Shown: in pieces, positions 17,637-26,518 of the stretch
Position numbering within the stretch: position 1 is the first letter of the stretch
Layout of the letters: each line of letters opens with the position of its first letter
From: an uncultured Algibacter sp.
Lineage (GTDB): Bacteria > Bacteroidota > Bacteroidia > Flavobacteriales > Flavobacteriaceae
DNA: 64,000 nt
Direction of reading: 5' to 3'
Assembly (NCBI RefSeq): GCF_947495675.1
Contig: NZ_CANLZX010000004.1
Span: 174,887-238,886 of the forward strand
The notes under the pieces: generated by a model
Seen by the model: only the letters and a program-made list of their open reading frames with translations
Databases searched by the model: none
Told to the model about the DNA's origin: nothing
Position numbers and translations under genes: made by a program

Positions 17637-18251
17637 ATGCCATTTAAAAAACTCATTCAGCTTTTAAAAGATACTTTAGAGAATAAAGGATATAATGAGC
17701 CATTAGCTTTTCAGAAATTAATTTTATCAAAAATAAAAGGTGGGGCAAGTATGTTTTGTATTGCACCTAAAGGTGCTGGTAAAACTACAAGTATAATACT
17801 TAGTGTAATACAAAAGTTAAAAGGAAAAGCTTTTGAAGATGCACCAAGAGCGTTAATATTTGTTAAAGATAAACAAGCAGCTTTAGCTTTAGAATTAGAA
17901 TTCAAAGCATTTCTAAGGGGCTCAGACTTAAGAGTATATTGTGCTTACGATGAAAAAAATATAGAAGACCAACGTAACGAAATTTACGATGGAGTAGATA
18001 TAGTAATAGCAACGCCTAAACGTTTAAATAAAATCTATTTACTTAACGGAATAAATTTAAATAAACTACAAATGTTTATTGTTGATGATGCAGAGTTCTT
18101 ATTTAAAAATAATAATTTATCTGAAGTAACACGAACACCAGAGAGTATTGGTAAATGTCAATATTTAATATTTTCTACTACTTTTGATAATCGATTTAAA
18201 CGTTGGCAGGAAACTTTTATGTATAACTCACAAGTTATTAAATCAACTTAA
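17637..18251 (+). CDS. DEAD-box-like protein with a single RecA domain
   Basis: The 204-residue protein matches only the first RecA-like domain of DEAD-box helicases. It has a Gln (Gln26) before the first helix, Walker A APKGAGKTT (43-51), TPKRL (126-130), motif II as DDAE (150-153) instead of DEAD, and STT (180-182) in place of SAT. The second domain with motifs IV-VI is absent, and the 189 nt downstream contain no remnant of it. The protein may therefore bind ATP and RNA without unwinding. It is either a complete small protein of its own family or a trimmed helicase; the clean N and C termini favour the first. Confidence 0.8.
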   Translation: MPFKKLIQLLKDTLENKGYNEPLAFQKLILSKIKGGASMFCIAPKGAGKTTSIILSVIQKLKGKAFEDAPRALIFVKDKQAALALELEFKAFLRGSDLRVYCAYDEKNIEDQRNEIYDGVDIVIATPKRLNKIYLLNGINLNKLQMFIVDDAEFLFKNNNLSEVTRTPESIGKCQYLIFSTTFDNRFKRWQETFMYNSQVIKST

Positions 18252-18440
18252 TTTTTATTACAGTAGATTCTATGTAATACCATAATAATAGAGTTTAACA
18301 GCATTTTTAAATTATTACAAATTATTAAATTTGCTTATTGTATTACTTTTAGTATTTAAATATTACTTTGTAATCTTTTACGTATTTTATATTAATTTGA
18401 TTACTTTTACTTACCTATTTATTAAACAAAAAACATAATA

Positions 18441-20048
18441 ATGCTTAATATAAATGACTTTAAAAACTTTATAAGTTTCTGGTTGTGTTTAGTATTTATT
18501 GGCTATTTTTCTTACAGCCAGGCTACTAAAGATTATTTTAAGTTTATAGATTCTGCAAGCATTTATATTAATGAAAATACAGATAAAACATTATCATTTC
18601 TTGAAGCAATTCCTATACCGGTTGAAGAGAGTATTCCAGGTAGAGTAGCAGATTATTATTCATTAAGAGCAATTATTCATGATGAGTTTAATGAATATAC
18701 TAAATATCATCAATGTGTTATTCAAGCAATAAAATATGCAGAAAAAGAAAATAATTTTTGTGTAGGAGGTGAAGCGAGTATTGGTTTGTTTTCAAATTTA
18801 TATTTCATAGAGAAAGATAAAACAGCATTAAAATATTTAAAGAAGGCAAGGGCATTTTTTGAAAAGTGTGATTATGAATATGGTCTACTAGATGTAGAAC
18901 AAGTTGAAGCTTATGCAAAGTTTCTCGATCAAGATTATACAGAAAGTAACAATATGTTATTAAATAAACTTGATATTTATAAAGATATAGAAGAGGATCC
19001 TTATTACTATTTATTTGCATTATATATGCTAACCTCAAATTATATAGGTTTAAATGATTTAGACAAAGCACATGAGTACTTTAATGAGTTTAAAAAACTA
19101 AAAAATAATCCTTTAACGATTCAATTTAATTATAATTCATTTGAAGGCGCTATAAATAGTAGTTTTGCTGATACTTTTTTTGAAAAAAAGCAAATAGATT
19201 CTACACAGTTTTATTTACAAAAAACTTCAAAGACAATTAAATATATGGCTGTAGGCTCTTTAAAAAGTTATTATAGATTACATGCCGATTTAAATAAATA
19301 CATTGGAAATATTGATAAATCAAAAATTTATATAGATTCTTTAATGCTTTTGCAAAAGAAAATGTTTGATAAAACTATTGAAGCTAGTTTTGAAGTAAAT
19401 GAATCATTAATTAAAGCTGAATCTGAATTACTAGCTGAAAGCAAAAAGAAAACTTTTAATAATTTATTATCTGCTTTCATAGTTATTGTTTTATTACTAC
19501 TTAGCTTATTTAGCTATGTTTATTATAGAAAGCAAAAAGACAAATTAGTTGACTCAAACCAAGAAGCAAATAATAATTTAACATACTTAAAATCTAACAA
19601 CGAACAATTAGCTATAAAGGTATATGGTTTAGAAGAGTATATTAAAAATTTAAAAATTGAGGTTAAACAAATATCAAGAACTGAATCTTTAGAGCAGCAA
19701 AAGGAAAAAATTAAGGAATTATATAAAAACTTACATATTAATTCTTCAACAATATTAGATAAAAGTGAAAATCATTTAGAATTAGTAAATGACTTAAATA
19801 TTGAGTTTTTCCAAAAAATTAAACAGAATCATCCTGAATTAAATAAATCTGAAGTTATTATCTGTTATTACTTATTCATGGGGTTTTCAAATAAAGAAAT
19901 AGCTGTATTTTTAAATGTAACCATTAGATCTGTAGAAAGTAGAAGATATAGAATATCAAAAAAAATAAATCTAAATAAAAAGGACACAACATTACTTGAA
20001 TATTTACAGAATAATTATTCAGATACTTTAAAAAATAATGAGGTTTAA
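18441..20048 (+). CDS. TPR-containing membrane sensor with C-terminal LuxR-type HTH
   Basis: The 535-residue protein starts with a signal-like helix (about 8-27), has a helical TPR-like periplasmic part (about 30-335), one transmembrane helix (about 343-363), a coiled coil (about 370-450) and a LuxR/GerE-type DNA-binding domain at the end (SNKEIAVFLNVTIRSVESRR, about 480-499). This one-component layout is common in Bacteroidota. Its target genes are unknown. The helical region shows no conserved catalytic residues. It is monocistronic. Confidence 0.88.
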   Translation: MLNINDFKNFISFWLCLVFIGYFSYSQATKDYFKFIDSASIYINENTDKTLSFLEAIPIPVEESIPGRVADYYSLRAIIHDEFNEYTKYHQCVIQAIKYAEKENNFCVGGEASIGLFSNLYFIEKDKTALKYLKKARAFFEKCDYEYGLLDVEQVEAYAKFLDQDYTESNNMLLNKLDIYKDIEEDPYYYLFALYMLTSNYIGLNDLDKAHEYFNEFKKLKNNPLTIQFNYNSFEGAINSSFADTFFEKKQIDSTQFYLQKTSKTIKYMAVGSLKSYYRLHADLNKYIGNIDKSKIYIDSLMLLQKKMFDKTIEASFEVNESLIKAESELLAESKKKTFNNLLSAFIVIVLLLLSLFSYVYYRKQKDKLVDSNQEANNNLTYLKSNNEQLAIKVYGLEEYIKNLKIEVKQISRTESLEQQKEKIKELYKNLHINSSTILDKSENHLELVNDLNIEFFQKIKQNHPELNKSEVIICYYLFMGFSNKEIAVFLNVTIRSVESRRYRISKKINLNKKDTTLLEYLQNNYSDTLKNNEV

Positions 20049-20172
20049 ACGTTTTTATTAGTTTTTTATGGAGTTGAGTAATAAATGCGTAGTTGAATAT
20101 TTTATGAAGTTTTATTTAGTTTACATATTTGTGTAGCTATTATCAATTCTTCAAAATTGACTACATATTTTA

Positions 20173-20264
20173 GCTTGTTTTTTATTTTTAAGGTTTAATT
20201 AAAAACATGATTTGATTTACTTGGTTGGTTGTAAATCAAATCAATTTTAATTATTTAAACAAGC
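20173..20264. ncRNA. Nested long hairpin, possible structured RNA
   Basis: Three helices are nested: GCTTGTTT/AAACAAGC (20173-20180 with 20257-20264), AATTAAAA/TTTTAATT (20197-20204 with 20245-20252) and a perfect 13-bp stem (20208-20220 with 20231-20243). The top loop is TTGGTTGGTT. It has no T-run of its own, but a terminator follows at 20312. It lies in the 372-nt spacer between the LuxR-type gene and pccB. I see no reading frame in it. Confidence 0.4.
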
Positions 20265-20311
20265 AATTTAGGTGATTAATTGTGAATTTTTAAATTCGTC
20301 TTTTTGAAGAT

Positions 20312-20344
20312 AAAAAAAGGAATCTAGAAATAGGTTCCTTTTTT
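20312..20344. terminator. Bidirectional terminator
   Basis: AAAAAAAGGAATCT (20312-20325) pairs with AGGTTCCTTTTTT (20332-20344) with one G-T wobble, followed by T residues on + and by T residues of the complement on -. It lies 77 nt after the pccB stop on the - strand. Confidence 0.75.
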
Positions 20345-20420
20345 ATTATACATCAAAAACCTCTTAATCAAGAATATTATAATTATTTAGCTTACCACTT
20401 TAAGTGTATTTCTTATAATT

Positions 20421-21971
20421 CTATAAAGGAATATTACCGTGCTTACGTTTTGGTCTTTCTACTTTTTTATTTTCAAGCATATCAAATGCTTTTAATAATT
20501 TTCTTCTTGTATTTTTTGGAAGTATAACTTCGTCAATAAAACCTCGTTTTGCAGCTCTATAAGGGTTTGCAAATTTCTCTGCATATTCTGCTTCTTTTTC
20601 TGCAAGTTTTTCTTCGGGTTTTTCAGCTGCGGCTATTTCTTTTCTAAAAATAATTTCACTAGCACCTTTTGCTCCCATAACCGCAATTTCTGCTCCTGGC
20701 CAAGCAAAATTTAAATCGGCTCCAATATGTTTAGAATTCATAACATCATAGGCACCACCATAAGCTTTTCTTGTTATAACCGTTACTCTAGGTACAGTAG
20801 CTTCACTTAATGCATATAATAGCTTTGCACCATGTACAATAATACCATTCCATTCTTGATCTGTACCAGGTAAAAACCCAGGCACATCAACCAGAACTAA
20901 TAGCGGAATATTAAAACAATCGCAAGTACGCGTAAAGCGCGCCGCTTTTCTAGAGCTATTAACACCTAAAACACCTGCAAATGCCATTGGTTGATTGGCT
21001 ATTATACCAATACTTCGTCCGCCTAATCTAGCAAATCCAACGATAATACTTCCTGCAAAGTCTTTATGGATTTCATAGAAAGAATCTTCGTCAATAATCC
21101 CAGAAATTACCTGATGCATATCGTAAGGTTTATTTGGATTATCAGGAACAATATCAGACAAAACATCTCGCACTTCACCTTCAATTTTATAATCTATTTT
21201 TTTTGGTGTTTCAGTATTATTTTGAGGTAAATAGCTTAATAGTTTTTTTACATCTTCTAGACAAGCAATATCATTTTCTGAAGTTTTATGTGCTACACCA
21301 GATTTTGTTGCATGTGTTAAAGCACCACCAAGTTCTTCACTAGTTACTTCTTCGTTAGTTACTGTTTTTACCACATTTGGGCCCGTTACAAACATGTAGC
21401 TAGTATTTTCTACCATGATTGTAAAATCGGTCATTGCAGGAGAGTATACTGCGCCACCAGCACAAGGTCCCATAACTGCAGATATTTGTGGAATTACTCC
21501 AGATACTTGAACATTTCTGTAAAAAATATCGGCATAGCCACCAAGAGAGCGAACACCTTCTTGAATTCGTGCGCCACCAGAATCGTTTAATCCAATAATA
21601 GGAGCACCAATTTTTAAAGCCATGTCCATAATTTTACAGATTTTTTCTGCATGAGTTTCAGAAAGTGATCCTCCAAAAACAGTAAAATCTTGAGCGTATG
21701 TATAAACCAATCTTCCATTAACATTTCCATATCCAGTAACAACACCATCTCCTAAAATTATTTGGTCTTCCATACCAAAATCGGTAGTTCTGTGTGTTAC
21801 TAATGCGCCAATTTCTTCAAAAGAGCCTTCATCAAATAAATATTCAATACGTTCTCTAGCTGTTAATTTTTTATTGGCATGTTGTTTATCAATACGTTTT
21901 TGACCACCGCCTAACTTGGAGAGTGCAATATCATTATTGAGTTTATCTATTTTTTTTTGTTTCGAATTCAT
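20421..21971 (-). CDS. pccB: Acyl-CoA (propionyl-CoA) carboxylase carboxyltransferase subunit beta
   Basis: The 516-residue protein has the two crotonase-like halves of a biotin-dependent carboxyltransferase. It shows [13 protein letters not shown] and [13 protein letters not shown] in the first half and [17 protein letters not shown] plus [11 protein letters not shown] in the second, which form the oxyanion holes. The pattern is that of propionyl-CoA carboxylase beta. It starts 2 nt after the biotin carboxylase gene. With prpE in the window it would channel propionyl-CoA to methylmalonyl-CoA; preference over acetyl-CoA or other acyl-CoA is inferred. Confidence 0.9.
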   Translation of the reverse strand: MNSKQKKIDKLNNDIALSKLGGGQKRIDKQHANKKLTARERIEYLFDEGSFEEIGALVTHRTTDFGMEDQIILGDGVVTGYGNVNGRLVYTYAQDFTVFGGSLSETHAEKICKIMDMALKIGAPIIGLNDSGGARIQEGVRSLGGYADIFYRNVQVSGVIPQISAVMGPCAGGAVYSPAMTDFTIMVENTSYMFVTGPNVVKTVTNEEVTSEELGGALTHATKSGVAHKTSENDIACLEDVKKLLSYLPQNNTETPKKIDYKIEGEVRDVLSDIVPDNPNKPYDMHQVISGIIDEDSFYEIHKDFAGSIIVGFARLGGRSIGIIANQPMAFAGVLGVNSSRKAARFTRTCDCFNIPLLVLVDVPGFLPGTDQEWNGIIVHGAKLLYALSEATVPRVTVITRKAYGGAYDVMNSKHIGADLNFAWPGAEIAVMGAKGASEIIFRKEIAAAEKPEEKLAEKEAEYAEKFANPYRAAKRGFIDEVILPKNTRRKLLKAFDMLENKKVERPKRKHGNIPL

Positions 21972-21973
21972 AA

Positions 21974-23416
21974 TTAATAGTTAGATAGTCGGAGTAACTT
22001 TTGGTCTTCTATGTATTGTTTTAATGCTATTAGTGCTGCTATTTTAGCTTCATTTTCGGTTTCAGATTTTAATGCTTCAGGAGAATAATAATTCTTGACA
22101 AAATGTGTGTCAAAATTTCCAGAACGAAAAGCTTCATGTTCGCAAACATATTTACCAAAGGCAAGTGTTGTTTCAATGCCCTTAACCTCATAGTTGTCAA
22201 TTGCCATAATCATAAGCTCTATAGCTTCTTCTCTTGTTTTGGCATAGGTTATTAATTTTGACAGCATTGGGTCGTAATATATGGGGATATCCATACCTTC
22301 TTCAAAACCATTATCAACTCGAATTCCTTTACCAACAGGTAATTTATAAACTTCTAAATGACCAACACTTGGTAAAAAATCATTAAGAGGGTCTTCGGCA
22401 TAAACACGTAATTCAAGAGCGTGCCCGTTAATTGTTAATTCGTCTTGTTTTATTTTTAATGCTTCACCTCGAGCTATTTTTATTTGAAGTTCAACTAAAT
22501 CAACACCAGAGATTAATTCGGTAACTGGGTGTTCTACTTGTAAGCGTGTATTCATTTCTAAAAAGTAGAAATTATGGTCTGCATCTAATAAGAATTCAAC
22601 CGTTCCCGCTCCTAAATAATCACAAGATTTAGCAACTTTTATGGCAGCTTCACCCATTTTGTTTCGTAATTCTGGAGAAAGAACACAAGAAGGAGCTTCT
22701 TCAACTACTTTTTGGTGTCGACGTTGAATGCTACACTCGCGCTCAAAAAAATGTAAAACATTACCATGACTATCGGCCATTATTTGAATTTCGATATGTC
22801 TAGGTGAGGTAACATATTTTTCAATAAACACAGAACCATCGCCAAAAGCAGAAGTGGCTTCGCTTATAGCACGATTCATTTGTGATTCTAAATCACTTTC
22901 TTTTTCAACTATTCGCATTCCTTTTCCGCCACCACCAGCCGAAGCTTTTATAAGTATAGGGAAGCCAATTTCTTTGGCAATTTTTTTAGCTTTAATAACA
23001 TCGGTAATAGCCTCATCAATACCAGGAACCATAGGTATGTTATAAGCTTTAACAGCATCTTTGGCAGCCAATTTACTGCCCATAATTTTTATGGCTTTTG
23101 ATTTCGGACCAATAAAAATAATATTATTTTCCTCGCATAATTCAGCAAAAGAAGCATTTTCACTTAAAAAACCATAACCAGGGTGTATGGCATCAACGTG
23201 TAATTGTTTAGCAACTTCTATGATTTTATCACCTCTTAAATATGATTGGTTTGATGGTGGTTCTCCTATACAAACTGCTTCATTGGCAAATTTTACATGA
23301 GGTGCATTACGGTCTGCTGTAGAAAAAACAGCCACCGTTTTAATACCCATTTTATGAGCCGTTTTCATAACTCTTATGGCTATTTCGCCACGGTTTGCAA
23401 CTAGTATTTTTTTCAT
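21974..23416 (-). CDS. Biotin carboxylase subunit of acyl-CoA carboxylase
   Basis: This 480-residue ATP-grasp enzyme carboxylates biotin using bicarbonate and ATP. The N-terminal domain starts [15 protein letters not shown]; the glycine-rich ATP loop is at 160-168 (AGGGGKGMR), and the [14 protein letters not shown] segment (about 288-301) carries metal and bicarbonate contacts. Length is that of a stand-alone subunit, without a fused biotin domain. It is the middle gene of a three-gene operon (biotin carrier, carboxylase, transferase). Confidence 0.93.
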   Translation of the reverse strand: MKKILVANRGEIAIRVMKTAHKMGIKTVAVFSTADRNAPHVKFANEAVCIGEPPSNQSYLRGDKIIEVAKQLHVDAIHPGYGFLSENASFAELCEENNIIFIGPKSKAIKIMGSKLAAKDAVKAYNIPMVPGIDEAITDVIKAKKIAKEIGFPILIKASAGGGGKGMRIVEKESDLESQMNRAISEATSAFGDGSVFIEKYVTSPRHIEIQIMADSHGNVLHFFERECSIQRRHQKVVEEAPSCVLSPELRNKMGEAAIKVAKSCDYLGAGTVEFLLDADHNFYFLEMNTRLQVEHPVTELISGVDLVELQIKIARGEALKIKQDELTINGHALELRVYAEDPLNDFLPSVGHLEVYKLPVGKGIRVDNGFEEGMDIPIYYDPMLSKLITYAKTREEAIELMIMAIDNYEVKGIETTLAFGKYVCEHEAFRSGNFDTHFVKNYYSPEALKSETENEAKIAALIALKQYIEDQKLLRLSNY

Positions 23417-23504
23417 GTGTTTTTACTCATTTTTTTATTGGTAACGGGTAGTTTCTATATAGCTATTCAATTATGTGTAGAATGCGCGTGATGGTAGTTT
23501 CATA

Positions 23505-23990
23505 TTATTCAAACTCAATTAAAAGTTGATTTTTTTCTACTGCATCACCATTTTTCGCTAAAATTGATTTTATAATACCAGTTCTTGGAGAAGTAATACT
23601 GTTTTCCATTTTCATAGCTTCAAGAATAAATAAGGTGTCATTTTCATTAACTTCTTGTCCAACTTTAACTTGCATTTCTAAAATTAAACCAGGCATGGGT
23701 GCTTTAATAGCATGCACTTGTTTTTTTGTAGTTGAAGAAAGGCCCATGTCTTTAATTAGTAAGTCTAATTCATTTGAAATGGCAACATTATACATGTTAT
23801 TGTTTACTTTAACTTGATATGATTTTTTATTAAAATCAGTTTCAGTTATTTCAGCTTTAAACGATTTGTTATCCTTTAGAATATGATACTTACCTTTTGA
23901 AGTTTGAAGGGCATCAAAGTTTAAGACCTCTTCATTACTAACATCAAAATCAATAGTATTATTAACCTTAATCTTAAAATTTTTACTCAT
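23505..23990 (-). CDS. Biotin carboxyl carrier protein of the acyl-CoA carboxylase
   Basis: The 161-residue protein has an N-terminal region of unknown fold and a C-terminal biotinyl domain (about 95-161). The biotinylation site is EAMKMEN with Lys127, preceded by KAPMPGLI. It is the first gene of the carboxylase operon; 88 nt lie between it and the biotin carboxylase gene. The N-terminal part (about 1-80) resembles the linker domain seen in three-subunit propionyl-CoA carboxylases of Bacteroidota, though I cannot assign it firmly. Confidence 0.9.
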   Translation of the reverse strand: MSKNFKIKVNNTIDFDVSNEEVLNFDALQTSKGKYHILKDNKSFKAEITETDFNKKSYQVKVNNNMYNVAISNELDLLIKDMGLSSTTKKQVHAIKAPMPGLILEMQVKVGQEVNENDTLFILEAMKMENSITSPRTGIIKSILAKNGDAVEKNQLLIEFE

Positions 23991-24099
23991 AGATTTAAAT
24001 ATTACTAGTAGTAAATATAAGGAATTTATTGAGGAGATTTAAAGACAATAAAAATCTGCTAAAATAGGTTTAAGAAGTTTGCTTTAAAATGAAAGGGGA

Positions 24100-24777
24100 T
24101 TATAAAGTTTTGAATTTAGAGTTTTTTTGATGTTTTATAATAGCTCTTCTAGATAAAAATAACCCAATAAATAACGAAACAAATGCACCAACCCATATAC
24201 CTGGAACAAAATTTATAAATAGAAAGAAATCATAGGCGCCATGAAAAGTAATGGCAAGTAATAAACCAAATAAATTTAATCCGATTCTGTTTTTAGAGAA
24301 TTTTGCTTTCCCCATAAAATAGCCCATTAAAATACCAAAAGTGGCATGTGCAGGAACTGCAGTAAAAGCTCTGGCTAAAGCTGTCGTGTACCCGCCCTCA
24401 ATAACATAAAATATATTTTCTGTAGCAGCAAAACCCATAGATACCATTACGGCATAAACGATACCATCAAAAGGTTCGTTGAACGCTTTGTTGGGTTGAG
24501 CAAAATATCTAATTATTATGTATTTACTAAATTCTTCTATTAAGCCAACTACAAAAAAGGCTTTAATAAATTGTTCTAAAATACTTGTTTTATTTGTTAG
24601 CGGTAAAACAATATCAAAAGCATAATAAAGTATAGATGTAATAATAATGCTAACAATGGCCCCCAATAAAAAATTATAAAAAAGTAAGCGAGTAGGTTCT
24701 TTTTCATATTTGTCTTTATAATAAATGAAAAGAATAATTACAAAAACAGGAGCAAAGGCTACAACCAATAAATTCAT
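24100..24777 (-). CDS. PrsW-family intramembrane metalloprotease
   Basis: The 225-residue protein has about seven hydrophobic segments and the conserved PrsW/CPBP-like residues: Glu81-Glu82 (GLIEEFSKY), Glu120-Asn121 (ATENIFY), His144 (PAHATFGILMGY) and His179/Asp183 (TFHGAYDF). PrsW cleaves the anti-sigma factor RsiW in Bacillus; whether this homologue has such a target is not known, and no anti-sigma gene is next to it. It ends 109 nt upstream of the biotin carrier gene on the same strand. Confidence 0.9.
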   Translation of the reverse strand: MNLLVVAFAPVFVIILFIYYKDKYEKEPTRLLFYNFLLGAIVSIIITSILYYAFDIVLPLTNKTSILEQFIKAFFVVGLIEEFSKYIIIRYFAQPNKAFNEPFDGIVYAVMVSMGFAATENIFYVIEGGYTTALARAFTAVPAHATFGILMGYFMGKAKFSKNRIGLNLFGLLLAITFHGAYDFFLFINFVPGIWVGAFVSLFIGLFLSRRAIIKHQKNSKFKTL

Positions 24778-24826
24778 TTACTTATGCGTTTCTTAATTTC
24801 TTTTAAAGTTTTTACTAATTTTTATA

Positions 24827-24852
24827 CCAATTTCCTCTTTGGTTTCTCTAAT
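24827..24852 (-). pseudogene. 26-bp remnant identical to the NUDIX-box coding segment at 26237-26262
   Basis: All 26 bases are the same, in the same orientation, and the - strand frame gives IRETKEEIG followed by a few unrelated residues and TAA. No further homology extends to either side, so this is a tiny remnant or conversion trace rather than a full pseudogene. Confidence 0.5.
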
Positions 24853-24970
24853 ATTATAAAGGTAGTCTTCTATTAACTATAAAAATTGAATTTATTTAAC
24901 CTCAGTTCTCAATAAAAATACATAATATATTAAGGTTATTCAAAAAAATTATAGGCATTGTTAAGTCGTT

Positions 24971-24988
24971 TTAATGAAGCTTCATTAA
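24971..24988. promoter_or_regulatory. 18-nt perfect palindrome in the spacer between prsW and yceI
   Basis: TTAATGAAGCTTCATTAA reads the same on both strands. It lies 194 nt before the PrsW-homologue start and 234 nt before the YceI-like start, so it could be an operator for either gene. No second copy was noticed. Confidence 0.3.
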
Positions 24989-25221
24989 TTTAAAAAAAAA
25001 GTTTTAGTATTTAGGTTTTTAAACAATTTACGAAAACGTTATATAATTAGTGGGAAAACAGATAGTTATAAATACTTAAACACTCCTAAATTGAGAATAT
25101 GACAAAATGAAGCTAAAAAAAAGTGATATTTTGCGAAATATTTAATGAAAACATGATATTTATCATTTTTATTCATTCTCATTAAGTTGAAATTTGCCAT
25201 ATAATTTAACAACATAATGTC

Positions 25222-25818
25222 ATGAATACACAAAAAAATATCTTCAAAAAATTAGCTATCTGTATCGTTTTAATTGGTTTTGTATTTAATCAATCCCAGG
25301 CACAAATGTTACAATTAGAAAATGAAAACTCTTTTTTAACTGTTTATGGTTCTTCTAACCTTCATGGTTGGAAAGTTGACGCCAATACACAAAACGGATT
25401 AATTAAGTTTGCAAGTTTTGAAACTTGTGAAATAGAGTCTTTATCATTAGCTGTGCTTACCGAAAGTTTAGAAGGTGCAAAACCAGGTATTACCTCTACG
25501 GCATCCAAAGCTTTAAAATCCGATAAATATAAAACCATATTATATTCACTTGTAGAAGTTACTAGTGTTATTGATAAAGGATATGGTGTTTTCGAATTAG
25601 AAACACTAGGTGATTTAGTTATCGCTGGCACTAAAAAAAGAGTACCATTAAAATTTGACGTTACCATAGTTGACAGAAATGTAAAACTTAACGGTAAGGT
25701 GAAATTAAAATTAACAGAGTTTAATATTACACCACCAACAGGTATGCTAGGCGTTGTTCAAGCAAAAGACGATATCTATTTAAAATTTGAAACTAACTTT
25801 ACCAATACCATTTTATAA
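25222..25818 (+). CDS. YceI-family periplasmic protein
   Basis: The 198-residue protein has a signal peptide (about 1-28, ending FNQSQA) and a YceI lipocalin-like barrel that usually binds a polyisoprenoid or similar lipid. Typical segments are SSNLHGWK near the start, the YKTILYSL region and a C-terminal GVVQAKDDIYLKFETNF strand. It is secreted to the periplasm and monocistronic, closed by a terminator 18 nt after the stop. The ligand is unknown. Confidence 0.88.
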   Translation: MNTQKNIFKKLAICIVLIGFVFNQSQAQMLQLENENSFLTVYGSSNLHGWKVDANTQNGLIKFASFETCEIESLSLAVLTESLEGAKPGITSTASKALKSDKYKTILYSLVEVTSVIDKGYGVFELETLGDLVIAGTKKRVPLKFDVTIVDRNVKLNGKVKLKLTEFNITPPTGMLGVVQAKDDIYLKFETNFTNTIL

Positions 25819-25836
25819 TTATTTTAGTCAAAAAGA

Positions 25837-25890
25837 AAAGCCTCTTTACTTATGGTTCCCTAAGAGATACTATTAGTAAAGGGGTTTTTT
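25837..25890 (+). terminator. Terminator after the YceI-like gene
   Basis: AAAGCCTCTTTACT (25837-25850) pairs with AGTAAAGGGGTTTT (25875-25888) through G-T wobbles, followed by a T-run. The loop is 24 nt. Confidence 0.7.
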
Positions 25891-25947
25891 GATTTAAAAA
25901 ATCTATACACGTTCTTTTTTAGTTAAAAAAAAGAGGTTTCAGTAACA

Positions 25948-26499
25948 TTAAACATGTTTTTTTATTTCATTCAATACTAATTGATAATACGCTTTGTTTG
26001 AAGGTACAAAATGGTTGTTATTATCATTAATATTTTTAATAAGTGTTTCAAACGTATTAAAGGAAACCAACTTTAAAGCTTCAACCTCTTCTTCTTGTGG
26101 TATTAGTTTTGATACTGGTACATCTAGTTTAGTAATAAACGTATTATGAAATTCATTGTCTTTAATGCCGCTTTCATAGGTTTGAAAACACTCAAAAACA
26201 CCAATTTTATTTAAGTCTTTTTCATAAATAGTTAAGCCAATTTCCTCTTTGGTTTCTCTAATTGCTGCTTGAGTTGCAGTTTCCCCTGCATCAATATGGC
26301 CAGCAACCGAGACATCCCACATTAAGGGGCAAATTATTTTTTTTGCAGATCGTTGCGATAGTAAAATATGCCCTTTAGAGGTATAAAACCAAATATGGGC
26401 CGTATGGTGGTAATAGCCTTCTGTGTGAATTACAGATTTTAATTCAGACTTCCCAGTTGGTTTTCCATCTTTAGTTACTATGTCTATGTATTCTTCCAT
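25948..26499 (-). CDS. NUDIX hydrolase (isopentenyl-diphosphate isomerase-like layout)
   Basis: The 183-residue protein has a full NUDIX box between Gly67 and Leu89 (GHIDAGE, then RETKEEIGL), with Arg81, Glu82, Glu85 and Glu86 in place for metal binding. The N-terminal EEYIDIVTKDGKPTGK and HTEGYYHHTAHIWF resemble the YfcD/IDI-like branch of NUDIX proteins. It hydrolyses a nucleoside diphosphate derivative or a related compound; the substrate is not defined by the sequence. A 26-bp exact copy of its box-coding segment sits 1.4 kb away at 24827. Confidence 0.9.
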   Translation of the reverse strand: MEEYIDIVTKDGKPTGKSELKSVIHTEGYYHHTAHIWFYTSKGHILLSQRSAKKIICPLMWDVSVAGHIDAGETATQAAIRETKEEIGLTIYEKDLNKIGVFECFQTYESGIKDNEFHNTFITKLDVPVSKLIPQEEEVEALKLVSFNTFETLIKNINDNNNHFVPSNKAYYQLVLNEIKKHV

Positions 26500-26518
26500 A
26501 CTATAAAATTAAAACTTT

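Larger units (their letters stand above)
24778..25221. other. AT-rich spacer with a NUDIX-box fragment and an 18-nt palindrome
   Basis: Two items stand out in this 444-nt gap. 24827-24852 is an exact 26-bp copy of 26237-26262 inside the NUDIX gene; on the - strand it still reads IRETKEEIG in an open stretch that stops shortly after. TTAATGAAG/CTTCATTAA at 24971-24988 is a perfect palindrome. No gene is visible. Confidence 0.6.

Noticed and set aside
18252..18440. A frameshifted second helicase domain after the DEAD-box-like gene
   Set aside because: All three frames were read; no motif V or VI remnant or other helicase C-terminal segment is seen, so the protein is taken as complete.
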